Source: Flavobacteriaceae bacterium | GTDB taxonomy: Bacteria > Bacteroidota > Bacteroidia > Flavobacteriales > Flavobacteriaceae | DNA length: 23,414 nucleotides | Assembly: GCA_020347545.1 (NCBI GenBank) | Contig: CP070731.1 | Location: 2,201,275 to 2,224,688 of the forward strand | Direction: 5' to 3' | Part shown: positions 7,022 through 14,662 of the stretch, one piece after another | Layout of the letters: each line of letters begins with the position of its first letter | Numbering within the stretch: position 1 is the first letter of the stretch | The notes under the pieces: model-generated | What the model saw: the letters and a program-made list of their open reading frames with translations, nothing else | The model's database searches: none | What the model was told of the DNA's origin: nothing | Translations under genes and position numbers: made by a program

Positions 7022-9568
7022 TTATCCGCATTTAGAATGTCCGCAACTAACGCATTTTAAGCAGCCTTCAGAATAGATGATTCCTTCAGGATCACCGCAT
7101 TCGCTACATTTTTTATCAACAGCAGCGGTGCCGTCCTTGACATATCTTTTTAAGGCTCTGGCCACACCGTTTTTCCATGTGTTGATGTGATCGTCATACA
7201 TATTCAGGTTCTGAATCAGATCAACCACGTAAGGCATTGGCATTTTATGACGCAGGATACCTGAAATCAATTTGGCATAATTCCAGAATTCTTTATCGAA
7301 TGATCTTGATAAGCCTTCTATGGTAATTTTATAGCCCTCTCTGTCCATATACTGGAAATCATATCGTGCATCCCCATTTTCGTCACGGTTCTTGATGACC
7401 CATCCTTTCTCGAGCCATTGAGGCACATTAAAGGCATCCTTCATCTTACCCGTAAATATCTCATAAGGCCTCTCATCGATCAATCCAACAACAGCCAGCC
7501 ACTTTTCAGATTCATTGTGGAATCGTACGATGTCTGCTTCAATTTTCTTCGGTCTTTTCTTGAACTGTACCTCTTTTTCATAGACTGCATCTTCTTCCTC
7601 TTTTTTATCATCGGCAACAAGAATTCCACTTCTCGAACCGTCTCTGTAAACGGTGATCCCTTTTAATCCCTGCTTCCAGGATTCCATATAAATATCTCCT
7701 ACAAGTTCCTGAGAAACATCTGTTGGAAGATTAATGGTGGAGCTGATTGAATGAGTAGTATACTTTTGTACCAAAGCCTGCAGTTCAACACGCTTTTCCC
7801 AGTCAATTTCTGGTGCTGTTGCTCCCGCATAAGGGCTTTTGCGCTCATCGGTTTCCCCGGTGACCTTCATCCACTCTTCAAGTTTTTTGTGGTATACGGT
7901 GAACTCTTCAAAAGCATCGCCCAGATCGTCCACAAAATCAACTTTGGCATTTTTATCGTCCTGATTGATCTTTCTTCTCCTTTTGTAGGAAGTCATAAAT
8001 ACGGGCTCAATACCCGAAGAAACCTGTGCCAGCATACTTAATGAACCGGTTGGTGCCACGGTGCTTATTGAAATATTTCTTCTTCCGTGATCCATCATTC
8101 TTGTATAAAGGTCAGGAAACTCTTCTTTGAGCATCTGCACGAATTCAGACGTATCTTCAATATTTCTGTTGAATACTTCAAATTGCCCTCTTTCAATGGC
8201 CATATCAATGCTACTGTCAAACTCAGCCGTCATCTTGCTTCTCATGATCTGATCCACTTCTTCAATGGCTTCAGAGGAGTCAAACTTTAAACCAAGTGCT
8301 GCCATGGCATCCGCAAGCGCCGTAAAGCCCAATCCTGTCCTTCTTCCTTTTCTTCCTGTTTCCTGCAATAGCTTCCAGGTCTCGATCTCGTTTTGCTTAA
8401 TTGTATCAGGCTCAGGATCTCCTTCTATTTTCTGAAGTATTTTTTCAACAGATTCCAATTCAAGATCTACAAGGTCGTCCATTAATCGCTGTGATTCATA
8501 AACCACCTGATAGAATTTTTTATGATCGAATTTTGCTTTTTCTGTAAACGGGTTTTCAACAAAATTATAAAGGTTAACTGCGATCAACCTGCAGCTGTCA
8601 CCACCCTGCATGGCAATTTCCGAGCATGGATTTGTAGATGAATTCTTAAAACCTGGATAAAGCGATGAAGTTGAATAGTGGTGCTGTCTGTCCCAGAAGA
8701 TCAATCCGGGTTCAGCCGTGTTATGAGCACTTTTTATAATGGTCTTCCACAACTGCTGAGCATCAACTTCTTTGGTATATTTTGGAGTTTTTGATTCAAT
8801 GGGCCATCTTAAAGTAAAAGTTTCCTCATTCTCAACGGCCTTCATAAACTCGTCTGAAAGTCTTACGGAAATATTTGCTCCCGTGACTTTGGTAAGGTCT
8901 TGTTTTATGGTAATAAAATCTTCTATATCAGGATGGGCGATATCCATGGTAAGCATTAATGCCCCTCTTCTACCGTTTTGAGCAACTTCACGTGTTGTAG
9001 CTGAAAAACGATTCATAAAGGAAACGGCTCCTGTGGTTGTTCCTGCCGCATTGGAAACTTTTGAATCTTTCGGCCTTAACTCTGAAAGATCTACCCCTAC
9101 TCCACATCTTCTTTTAAAAAGTTGTGCCATCTGCTGATCCGTATAGAAAATTCCTCCATAAGAGTCATAAACAGGAGGGATCACAACACAATTTGATAAT
9201 GAAGCTATAATTTCTTTATTGCCAAGCCCAAACATCACACTTCCCTGGGGGATGACATATTTAAAATCCTTAAAAAGACTATAAATGTATGCCTCTGTAG
9301 ACTTTTTCCTCTTTTGTCCGTATTCGGATAAGCCTTCCGGCTTCTTTTTTTGCTTATTGTATTTCGCTTCAATACGACCAAATTCCTTGGCCATTCTGTG
9401 ATGCATATCATCTGGTGTTCGCTCCAAAAAGGTGCCGTCACTTTTCTTTAACGCATATTTGTTAATCCATGTGGTTGCAGCAAGCTCATCGCCGTTAAAG
9501 TATGATAATGAGCTCTTTAGAACCTCTTCATAAGTGTAATTCCCCTTTGTAACTTTTTCTTCCACCAT
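7022..9568 (-). CDS. nrdJ: Adenosylcobalamin-dependent (class II) ribonucleotide reductase
   Basis: An 848-residue class II reductase that makes deoxyribonucleotides for DNA synthesis without oxygen or a separate radical subunit, using vitamin B12 coenzyme. The redox pair is visible as C127 (SLSNCVVIPP) and C326 (GGDSCRLIAVNL). The N-x-C-x-E active-site motif is N313/C315/E317. The RRCGVGVDLSELRP and APTGSLSMLA blocks are typical. The C-terminus holds a Cys-rich zinc-ribbon-like tail (C821, C824, C836, C839, C842, C847) that probably regenerates the active-site disulfide. No nrdB-like small subunit gene is adjacent, in keeping with class II. No cobalamin riboswitch is apparent in the 224 bases upstream (9569-9792), though a degenerate one could be missed by eye. 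Start ATG is at 9568. Confidence 0.95.
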   Translation of the reverse strand: MVEEKVTKGNYTYEEVLKSSLSYFNGDELAATTWINKYALKKSDGTFLERTPDDMHHRMAKEFGRIEAKYNKQKKKPEGLSEYGQKRKKSTEAYIYSLFKDFKYVIPQGSVMFGLGNKEIIASLSNCVVIPPVYDSYGGIFYTDQQMAQLFKRRCGVGVDLSELRPKDSKVSNAAGTTTGAVSFMNRFSATTREVAQNGRRGALMLTMDIAHPDIEDFITIKQDLTKVTGANISVRLSDEFMKAVENEETFTLRWPIESKTPKYTKEVDAQQLWKTIIKSAHNTAEPGLIFWDRQHHYSTSSLYPGFKNSSTNPCSEIAMQGGDSCRLIAVNLYNFVENPFTEKAKFDHKKFYQVVYESQRLMDDLVDLELESVEKILQKIEGDPEPDTIKQNEIETWKLLQETGRKGRRTGLGFTALADAMAALGLKFDSSEAIEEVDQIMRSKMTAEFDSSIDMAIERGQFEVFNRNIEDTSEFVQMLKEEFPDLYTRMMDHGRRNISISTVAPTGSLSMLAQVSSGIEPVFMTSYKRRRKINQDDKNAKVDFVDDLGDAFEEFTVYHKKLEEWMKVTGETDERKSPYAGATAPEIDWEKRVELQALVQKYTTHSISSTINLPTDVSQELVGDIYMESWKQGLKGITVYRDGSRSGILVADDKKEEEDAVYEKEVQFKKRPKKIEADIVRFHNESEKWLAVVGLIDERPYEIFTGKMKDAFNVPQWLEKGWVIKNRDENGDARYDFQYMDREGYKITIEGLSRSFDKEFWNYAKLISGILRHKMPMPYVVDLIQNLNMYDDHINTWKNGVARALKRYVKDGTAAVDKKCSECGDPEGIIYSEGCLKCVSCGHSKCG

Positions 9569-9792
9569 AATTTTAAATGTATTTTTAATTTGAAACGCGA
9601 CCTAAAATTAGCACAAAAGACAGGTAAAAATAAATGCTATTCTATAAATTATTAACAATTGATGGTTAACATTTTTTTAACTTTTTAAAAGTCTTGCTGT
9701 AAGGCGATTTACAATGAAATTCATAACGACACGATTTTTGTCATCATAAAATTAAAAATAATTTATTATTTTTTTGGAGTGAATGAAGCTCT

Positions 9793-10332
9793 ATGAATTA
9801 CCGTTCTAAACTATTTATTTTGACTGGCATTTATGGTTTGGCTGCAACCTTTGTAGCCCAACAATTATTCTCGAATTATTATTATGGTGAATTCGGGCTA
9901 AATGTCTTACCCATTGATTTATTTGAATTACTCATTTTTGGCTGGGCCTTCTTTGCTTTTTTGATCACCCTGATCACCATATCCATACTTGTAAAAAGGA
10001 ATACCGACCCAGTGGGTTTTAAAAAAAGGTTCAACTTTCTGATCCCAACATTTATGTCCTGGATCATTCTGTTTCTCCTTTTGAAACTTAATATGAGTCA
10101 CATTATTGTTCCCGTTGCTCTGGGCCTTTTTGGGCTTATCCTGATCAACCTGAATCGATTTGTTAGCAGCAAACTAATGTATATGGCCTTTATTTTGATT
10201 CTGTTCGGCCTGGTATCTTTCTTCCTTCCTAAATTGAATTGGTTATTCATTTATGCAGGCTTCGGAATTTTGCCTATAATATTTGGTTTGATTCTGCAAA
10301 GAAAATCGAAGCAACAGGCTAAATTATCTTAA
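9793..10332 (+). CDS. Small polytopic membrane protein of unknown function
   Basis: A 179-residue protein dominated by hydrophobic helices. Likely membrane segments fall near residues 5-27, 44-67, 85-101, 104-121, 128-146 and 150-167, linked by short loops such as KRNTDPVGFKKR. A basic C-terminal tail (QRKSKQQAKLS) suggests a cytoplasmic C-terminus. I recognise no family signature. It is divergent from nrdJ and convergent with the dehydrogenase gene at 10341, with only 8 bases between the stops. Upstream AT-rich sequence contains TATTTTTT (9767-9774) but no well-spaced -33 box. The coding call rests on length, membrane-protein composition and the absence of a competing frame. Confidence 0.75.
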   Translation: MNYRSKLFILTGIYGLAATFVAQQLFSNYYYGEFGLNVLPIDLFELLIFGWAFFAFLITLITISILVKRNTDPVGFKKRFNFLIPTFMSWIILFLLLKLNMSHIIVPVALGLFGLILINLNRFVSSKLMYMAFILILFGLVSFFLPKLNWLFIYAGFGILPIIFGLILQRKSKQQAKLS

Positions 10333-10340
10333 ACACTAAA

Positions 10341-11543
10341 TCAATCTCCATTCACGTATCCTTCAAGATAGCTAAACCTGTCGGTTAATTTACCGTTTTT
10401 TGTCATTGCCGAACGTTCGAGTATTCCGTCCTTGTCACCATTGAAAAAAGCCGGAATCACATGAGTCACAAAACCCTCACTAAAGCCTCTTGAGGCATCT
10501 CTGGGCAACTCATTTGGGAGATTGTCAACCGCCATAACCGCAATTGCCCCCGGATCTGAAAAAGCCGTTTCTTTTTCTTCAATTCTGTCATATCCATAGA
10601 CAGGATCAGCAATGGTCGAAGGCCTGATGGTGGAGGCCACTGGCCCGTCAATATCGCAGCTTATATCGGCAACAACTTGTATCTGAAAATCTTCTGATTT
10701 TGCGTCTTCACGGGTAAAGATATAAGGAGCTCCTGCCGCATAAAAATGACCCGCGATATAAACATCGCTCACTTTGGCAAAACGCATGAAATCACTATCG
10801 TAATCCTCGGGATGATCAAAGAAATCATACATGTCAATGACGTTCCCGTCTTTTCTTTTATTATAATCAAGCACATCAATCTGACAATAAACCGGTTCGT
10901 CAAATGACTCTTTCAAATAAGAATCAACATCAACCTCTTTCATTCCCATTCCGTCCAGCATTTCCTTGGCTCCGTTACTGACCCTGCCCTTGCCGGTCAG
11001 TACGACCTTAATATTGGGGAGCGTAATTTTTTTCAATTCCTCAATTAATTCGGACTGATCCTTTAACTCCTGAGCTTTGGGAAGTGCAAAGCTTTTTTGC
11101 CTTAAGCCAAAGGTCCGAATCCCGTTATAGGCCCCTACGATACCAGCATAGCGGCCAAAAGCCACAAGCCTGATCTCATTTTTATCAGTAATGACCTCAT
11201 GATCGTGTAATTCAATGTTCTTTTCTAAAATGGCCCTAAGAAGATCCCTGTTATAAGGCTGCTCCTTAATGGTATGGGAAAAAAAGAAATATTTCTTATT
11301 CGGGATCAAAGCATCTATCGGTACCTCTTTTACCCCGAGCAAAACATTCGCAGAACTCACATCATCAACCACCTCAATCCCTTTTTCTGCATATTCCTGA
11401 TCAGAAAAAGTTCTATTTTCACTTTTTTCAACGATGATCTCAATTTCAGGGTGCGTTTTCTTTAAAGTAACACATGCGTTAGGGGTAAGTACCACACGTT
11501 TATCAGGTGGATTCTTTCTTTCTTTGATGATACCAAACTTCAT
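10341..11543 (-). CDS. Lys1/LKR-type NAD(P)-dependent dehydrogenase (saccharopine/alanine dehydrogenase superfamily)
   Basis: A 400-residue protein with the alanine dehydrogenase/transhydrogenase N-terminal fold (about 1-135) and a Rossmann domain after it. Blocks LGVKEVP (K72), FFFSHTIKEQ (H90), RLVAFGRYAGIVGAYNG and VVADISCDIDG match the saccharopine dehydrogenase (Lys1) / lysine-ketoglutarate reductase branch better than true alanine dehydrogenase; K72 and H90 lie where Lys1 keeps its catalytic Lys and His, by my recollection. It may therefore act in lysine degradation or a related reductive amination, but the substrate is unproven. No other lysine-pathway gene is near. A promoter-like pair lies upstream (11611-11641), between this gene and the divergent ssrA. 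Confidence 0.72.
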   Translation of the reverse strand: MKFGIIKERKNPPDKRVVLTPNACVTLKKTHPEIEIIVEKSENRTFSDQEYAEKGIEVVDDVSSANVLLGVKEVPIDALIPNKKYFFFSHTIKEQPYNRDLLRAILEKNIELHDHEVITDKNEIRLVAFGRYAGIVGAYNGIRTFGLRQKSFALPKAQELKDQSELIEELKKITLPNIKVVLTGKGRVSNGAKEMLDGMGMKEVDVDSYLKESFDEPVYCQIDVLDYNKRKDGNVIDMYDFFDHPEDYDSDFMRFAKVSDVYIAGHFYAAGAPYIFTREDAKSEDFQIQVVADISCDIDGPVASTIRPSTIADPVYGYDRIEEKETAFSDPGAIAVMAVDNLPNELPRDASRGFSEGFVTHVIPAFFNGDKDGILERSAMTKNGKLTDRFSYLEGYVNGD

Positions 11544-11610
11544 TCTTTTGATTTTTTTTGATTAAACCTGACAAAATTTCCTGATTTTCTGAATTGGAAC
11601 AGTCTTTGCG

Positions 11611-11641
11611 CTAAGGTATTTTGAATTGTACAAATGCACAA
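11611..11641 (-). promoter_or_regulatory. Candidate promoter for the Lys1-type dehydrogenase gene
   Basis: On the minus strand TTG (11641-11639) is followed after 20 bases by TACCTTAG (11618-11611), one mismatch from TAnnTTTG. It lies about 68 bases before the ATG and next to the divergent ssrA promoter, so both genes probably share this control region. Confidence 0.35.
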
Positions 11642-11660
11642 ACATTCAAGTTGAATTTTA

Positions 11661-11668
11661 TACATTTG
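11661..11668 (+). promoter_or_regulatory. Probable -7 box of the ssrA promoter
   Basis: TACATTTG matches the Bacteroidota -7 consensus TAnnTTTG and lies 24 bases before the mature 5' end of tmRNA, giving a short 5' leader. No clear TTG box is present at the expected distance upstream. A small palindrome ATTCAAGTTGAAT (11644-11656) lies just before it. Confidence 0.45.
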
Positions 11669-11692
11669 CTCTTTGAACGTTCTTTAAAATAT

Positions 11693-12084
11693 GGGGATGA
11701 CTGGTTTTGACAGCGAGATCAGTTAAAATATAAGCATGCCGAGCCATGAAATAGCACTCGTAAAAATCGATTTCAACTTTTTAAACGGCGAAGATAATTA
11801 CGCTTTAGCTGCTTAATCTGAATCACAGTAGGATAGAGCCTCGTTCCGCAAGGCGGAAAAGCTAAATGTCTCTTGAAAGCCCTGGTATACGGCGTTCTGA
11901 TTAGAGGCATCGTAAAAGTAAACCTAGAAGGATCATTGTTTCGCTGGTCTTTCGAAACTAAAGAAACTAAGCTTAAAGTAGGTGGTTTTTAGTCGGCTTT
12001 AGGTCTACAATCAAATAAAAACTAAGCATGTAGAAAGTATTTTAGTTGCTTGTTTGGACGAGGGTTCGAGTCCCTCCATCTCCA
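11693..12084 (+). ncRNA. ssrA: Transfer-messenger RNA (tmRNA)
   Basis: About 392 nt. The 5' end GGGGATGACTGGTTTTGAC and the 3' end GGTTCGAGTCCCTCCATCTCC-A form the tRNA-like domain: GGGGAUG pairs with CAUCUCC (one G-U) as acceptor stem, and GAGGG/TCCCTC with TTCGAGT forms the T arm. The tag frame at 11787-11813 reads GEDNYALAA and ends with TAA (11814-11816), close to other Bacteroidota tags. tmRNA with SmpB rescues stalled ribosomes and marks the incomplete protein for proteolysis. The bases after the discriminator A (12084) read CGA, so CCA is not encoded and must be added after processing. The last bases of the gene are duplicated 166 bases downstream. Confidence 0.95.
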
Positions 12085-12085
12085 C
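12071..12085 (+). repeat. Direct repeat copy 1, at the ssrA 3' end
   Basis: TCCCTCCATCTCCAC, overlapping the T-arm and acceptor strand of tmRNA. An identical 15-base copy is at 12237-12251. The flanking bases differ (gag before and ga after here; caa before and ag after in copy 2). Confidence 0.85.
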
Positions 12086-12120
12086 GATCAAACAGAATCT
12101 GCAAACTACAGATTTGAAAC

Positions 12121-12157
12121 AAAAAAAGACGCCGAGTTTACTCGAGCGTCTTTTTTT
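12121..12157 (+). terminator. Hairpin terminator in repeat copy A, downstream of ssrA
   Basis: Arms agacgc-cgag (12127-12136) and ctcg-a-gcgtct (12141-12151) pair around a TTTA loop with one unpaired A, flanked by A7 and T7 that extend the stem and give the U tract. It would end the ssrA transcript and, owing to its symmetry, could also act from the other side. Its architecture is shared with the hairpin at 18032-18065. Confidence 0.75.
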
Positions 12158-12238
12158 GTGAAAAGATGTTTAATTGCTGAAAGCAATTGCCAGATTCTAT
12201 TTGCAGAATGGGAGCAAAAGGGCCCGGCGAAGCCAATC
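12121..12238 (+). repeat. Dispersed terminator-linked repeat, copy A
   Basis: A ~118-base unit that aligns along its length, in the same orientation, with 18029-18148. Shared landmarks, in order: the hairpin with unpaired A, (g/a)tgaaaa, aaagcaatt (12180-12188), agattctattt(g)cag (12192-12206), and gcgaagc-aatc (12227-12237). Spacing between landmarks differs by at most one base from copy B. In one frame both copies read RFYLQxGS, hinting at descent from a longer, once-coding module. It lies between the two direct repeats of the ssrA 3' end. Confidence 0.75.
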
Positions 12239-12251
12239 CCTCCATCTCCAC
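12237..12251 (+). repeat. Direct repeat copy 2 of the ssrA 3' end
   Basis: An exact second copy of TCCCTCCATCTCCAC, 2 bases upstream of a strong terminator hairpin. It lacks the rest of a tmRNA or tRNA upstream, so it is not a functional RNA gene. It may be the original 3' end displaced by an insertion, or an att-like duplication. Confidence 0.8.
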
Positions 12252-12253
12252 AG

Positions 12254-12290
12254 AAAGCCTTGTAATCTATTTACAGGGCTTTATTTTTTT
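12254..12290 (+). terminator. Strong intrinsic terminator after direct repeat copy 2
   Basis: Arms aaagccttgtaa (12254-12265) and ttacagggcttt (12271-12282) form a 12-bp stem with one G-U pair and a 5-base loop, followed by A and seven T. Its position just after the second ssrA-end copy is where the ssrA terminator would be expected if the intervening segment were inserted. Confidence 0.8.
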
Positions 12291-12327
12291 GGTTGACAAT
12301 TAGATCGACAATTTGAGTAACCAAGTG

Positions 12328-12389
12328 TCCTGTTGGAATTATTTAAATAGACAGCGAGCATAGCTTAACGTATGTTAATCTCAACAGGA
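12328..12389. other. Inverted repeats in the 283-bp gap before the short-chain dehydrogenase
   Basis: Perfect 8-base arms tcctgttg (12328-12335) and caacagga (12382-12389) enclose a smaller dyad TTAAC-gtat-GTTAA (12365-12378). There is no T run, so it is not a terminator; it could be an operator or a structured leader. The rest of 12291-12582 shows no convincing gene; a 42-codon frame at 12452-12580 has no recognisable features. Confidence 0.35.
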
Positions 12390-12582
12390 TATACTGCTCT
12401 TAATTTACTTTTAAGTGTTTTTATTTATCATGAATTTAGAAAGATTCAGAAATGGCGGATAAACAATCACTGTTCTTCGGACAAGAATTCCAACTCCTCG
12501 TCCAACTCCGTTTTGTCGATTGTGATTTATACAATTTCTTTATAATAGAATCTAATCATTTTAAAATCCTAAATTAGAAAAT

Positions 12583-13464
12583 ATGAAATCAGTTATGATC
12601 ACCGGTGCCAACAGAGGCATAGGATTTGAAACTGCCCTGGCCTTCGGCAGAGCAGGGTATCAAGTGTATGCAACTATGAGAAACCCGAGCGGAGCCATTG
12701 AATTGAGTAATTTGGCCAACAAGGAAGCCCTGAATTTGAAGTTGCTGGAATTGGATGTTGACTCGGATGAGTCGGTTAAAAATTGTTTTTCAGAAATTTA
12801 TAAGGAAACTGAACATTTGGATGTCTTGATCAATAATGCAGGAATCGAAAGACACGGAGCCATCGAAGAAATGGATATCTCGGTTTTTAAACAAGTGATG
12901 GAGACCAATTATTTTGGTGTGATCAGATGTGTTCAGGCAGTGTTGCCAAAAATGCGGGAGAGAGGCTCAGGTTCCATTATCAATGTAGCCTCCGTAGCAG
13001 GACGTATCTCTTCTTCACCTTTGGCTCCATATGCGGCTTCTAAATTTGCACTTGAGGCAGTAAGTGAAGCTTTGGCACAGGAGGTAAAGCCCTTCGGGAT
13101 CAGGGTGAAGATCGTTGAACCTGGAATTATTAATACAGATATGGCTAAGGATATTCAGCATGCAAAACGCAATTCAAATTACCCCCAGGCGTATCGCTTT
13201 GGTGGCATGTTTGCTGCCTCACTTGAAAACCCTACTTCTCCGAGCTTGGTGGCCGACACCATGCTGAGTCTTGCTCAAAGCAAAGACTGGGACTTAAGAC
13301 ATCCTGTTGGGCCCGATGCCATTCCGTTTCTCGATTGGCGCGCTTCTATGACCGATGAACAATGGACAGACTGGAATGCAGCCGATGATGAAACCTGGTA
13401 TCAAAATGTGACAGAATCATTTGGACTGGATGCCCGAGCACATGCTGAAAAAGTAAATTCTTAA
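12583..13464 (+). CDS. Short-chain dehydrogenase/reductase (SDR family)
   Basis: A 293-residue cytoplasmic oxidoreductase of the classical SDR type. The nucleotide-binding TGANRGIG is at 7-14, NNAG at 84-87, catalytic Ser at 137 (NVAS) and the YxxxK pair at Y150/K154, all intact. The residues after the cofactor motif (TMRNP at 31-35) include an Arg, which often favours NADP(H). A C-terminal extension after ~230 (HPVGPDAIPFLDWRASMTDEQW) is of the kind seen in oxidoreductases related to YusZ and retinol-dehydrogenase-like SDRs. The substrate is unknown. ATG 12583 directly precedes the conserved MKSVMITGANRGIG. The gene stands alone: 283 bases upstream and 315 downstream contain no clear gene. 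Confidence 0.9.
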   Translation: MKSVMITGANRGIGFETALAFGRAGYQVYATMRNPSGAIELSNLANKEALNLKLLELDVDSDESVKNCFSEIYKETEHLDVLINNAGIERHGAIEEMDISVFKQVMETNYFGVIRCVQAVLPKMRERGSGSIINVASVAGRISSSPLAPYAASKFALEAVSEALAQEVKPFGIRVKIVEPGIINTDMAKDIQHAKRNSNYPQAYRFGGMFAASLENPTSPSLVADTMLSLAQSKDWDLRHPVGPDAIPFLDWRASMTDEQWTDWNAADDETWYQNVTESFGLDARAHAEKVNS

Positions 13465-13779
13465 TTGGAAGATGATTGATAACCAGGAAGCTAAATTCTC
13501 CTGAACTTGGCCGACTTTAAAGGGTCCATACCATAGCTGTTAGTCCAACTCAATTCAAAAGAACCCTGTTGCTAAAAAACCCTTGTAATACAAAAAGAAA
13601 CAAAAGTATTGAATTAAAAAAGTACTAATTACTGATGTTAGTTCCCTCTGTATTAACACCTTTTATATCTGGTAAATATCCAGTTAGCGGTAATTTGATA
13701 ACAACGACAGGAAAAAATAAGAATAAAAAAATTGCTTCATATTAAAGTATTAATTAACCATTCATTTAAATTATAAACT
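13465..13779. other. Intergenic stretch with no supported gene
   Basis: AT-rich sequence between the SDR and the NTF2-like gene. I see no hairpin with a T tract, no strong promoter pair and no RNA gene. A 36-codon ATG frame (13634-13744) exists, but its product has no signal peptide, motif or coding-like bias that would support it. Confidence 0.5.
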
Positions 13780-14199
13780 ATGAAAGCTTTTGAAAACGCA
13801 ACTACATTTTTCCACAATTGCGAATCTGCAAAAGGTTGGGATGCTTGTAAAGATTACGTAACAGAAAACGCTCAATTTAATGCTCAAAGTGAGCCCTTGA
13901 CTGATGTAACAAAAGTCGAGGATTATGTTAATTGGTTAGCAGGATTAGGCACAGTTACAATGCCTGGTTGCTCCTATAAATTGCACGCTTCTGCTTATGA
14001 TGAAACCAATAACACAGCTATCTTTTTTGCCACCTTTACAGGTACACATTCCGGAGATGGAGGACCTATCCCTCCGAGCAACAAAACTACAAACACAGAA
14101 TATGTGTATGCTCTGAAAATGGACGATGAGGGTAAAGTAGAAACTATGACTAAAATTTGGAATTCCTCATGGGCATTAGGGGAGCTTGGATGGATGTAA
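13780..14199 (+). CDS. NTF2/SnoaL-like small protein
   Basis: A 139-residue protein that looks like a single alpha+beta cone domain of the NTF2/SnoaL superfamily: N-terminal helix with NCESAKGWDACKDYV, a TENAQFNAQSEPL strand, a helix DVTKVEDYVNWLAGL, then beta strands FFATFTGTHSGDGGPIPPSNK, EYVYALKMDDEGKVETMTKIWN. Members range from isomerases and cyclases to simple ligand-binding proteins, so function is not assignable. There is no signal peptide, so it is probably cytoplasmic. The start MKAFENATTFF at 13780 is preceded by a long AT-rich leader. The last 50 bases overlap an antisense frame with a signal peptide (14150-14377). The SDR upstream might be a functional partner, but the 315-base gap weakens this. 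Confidence 0.8.
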   Translation: MKAFENATTFFHNCESAKGWDACKDYVTENAQFNAQSEPLTDVTKVEDYVNWLAGLGTVTMPGCSYKLHASAYDETNNTAIFFATFTGTHSGDGGPIPPSNKTTNTEYVYALKMDDEGKVETMTKIWNSSWALGELGWM

Positions 14200-14377
14200 A
14201 TAATTCATAAGAGACAGAATTTGTGATTTTTGGCATGATTACAAAACTTCTGCCGCCATTGTATGTAAGTGATACACCTTGATTGATCAGGTAGTTACTG
14301 TTTAGCGGATCTGTTGTCTGCGCTTTTGACACTAAGGTCATTGTTGTGATGATTAAGAATATTGCTATTTTTTTCAT
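14150..14377 (-). pseudogene. Possible truncated gene for a small secreted protein
   Basis: A 75-codon frame beginning with a convincing Sec signal peptide (MKKIAIFLIITTMTLVSKAQ, cleavage about residue 20) followed by TTDPLNSNYLINQGVSLTYN, which looks like the mature start of an exported flavobacterial protein. The last ~17 codons run antisense into the 3' end of the NTF2-like gene and look arbitrary, so the natural C-terminus has probably been lost. It may be a remnant left by a rearrangement, or a genuine short exported peptide. I recognise no family. No well-spaced promoter is seen upstream on the minus strand. Confidence 0.35.
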
Positions 14378-14609
14378 GGTTTTATGTCTTTAGGTTTTCA
14401 ACAATTATTATGATTCAAAATTACCCTCGACATACCATTGGTTTGATAGCGATCTCCTCAGTTTGGAAAATTACGTGATACACTTACCGGACTACGGGTT
14501 TACCGTTGAGCCATTCTTTACTATCTCAAATGAAAGGTACATAGCCATATTTGGATTTTATTCTCCCATCTAAAGTGACAAATAACCGGCTGAACCATTC
14601 ACTTCCAAA

Positions 14610-14642
14610 TTGTGCAAGTATTAATTTTTTTATCTATTTTTG
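14610..14642 (+). promoter_or_regulatory. Promoter of the TonB-receptor locus
   Basis: TTG (14610-14612) and TATTTTTG (14635-14642), separated by 22 bases, match the Bacteroidota pattern, with a full -7 box. Transcription would start near 14648-14650, about 15 bases before the first ATG of the small His/Cys-rich protein gene. Confidence 0.6.
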
Positions 14643-14662
14643 CATCCTTCAGAGGATCACTC

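Noticed and set aside
7418..9441. Several frames of 60-100 codons opposite or shifted within nrdJ
   Set aside because: They lie wholly inside a strongly supported reductase gene and have no domain or signal of their own.
9660..9792. Promoter for the membrane protein at 9793
   Set aside because: TTTG at 9737 and TATTTTTT at 9767 are 26 bases apart in very AT-rich DNA; the spacing is too long for a confident call.
12050..12265. 71-codon plus-strand frame starting inside the tmRNA gene
   Set aside because: It begins within tmRNA and runs through the terminator and repeat A; its translation is explained by those elements, including the GRGFESLHLH reading of the tRNA-like 3' end.
12237..12290. 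A second tRNA or tmRNA gene ending at 12251
   Set aside because: Only the last 15 bases of a tRNA-like 3' end are present; no acceptor 5' strand, anticodon arm or T-loop precedes it.
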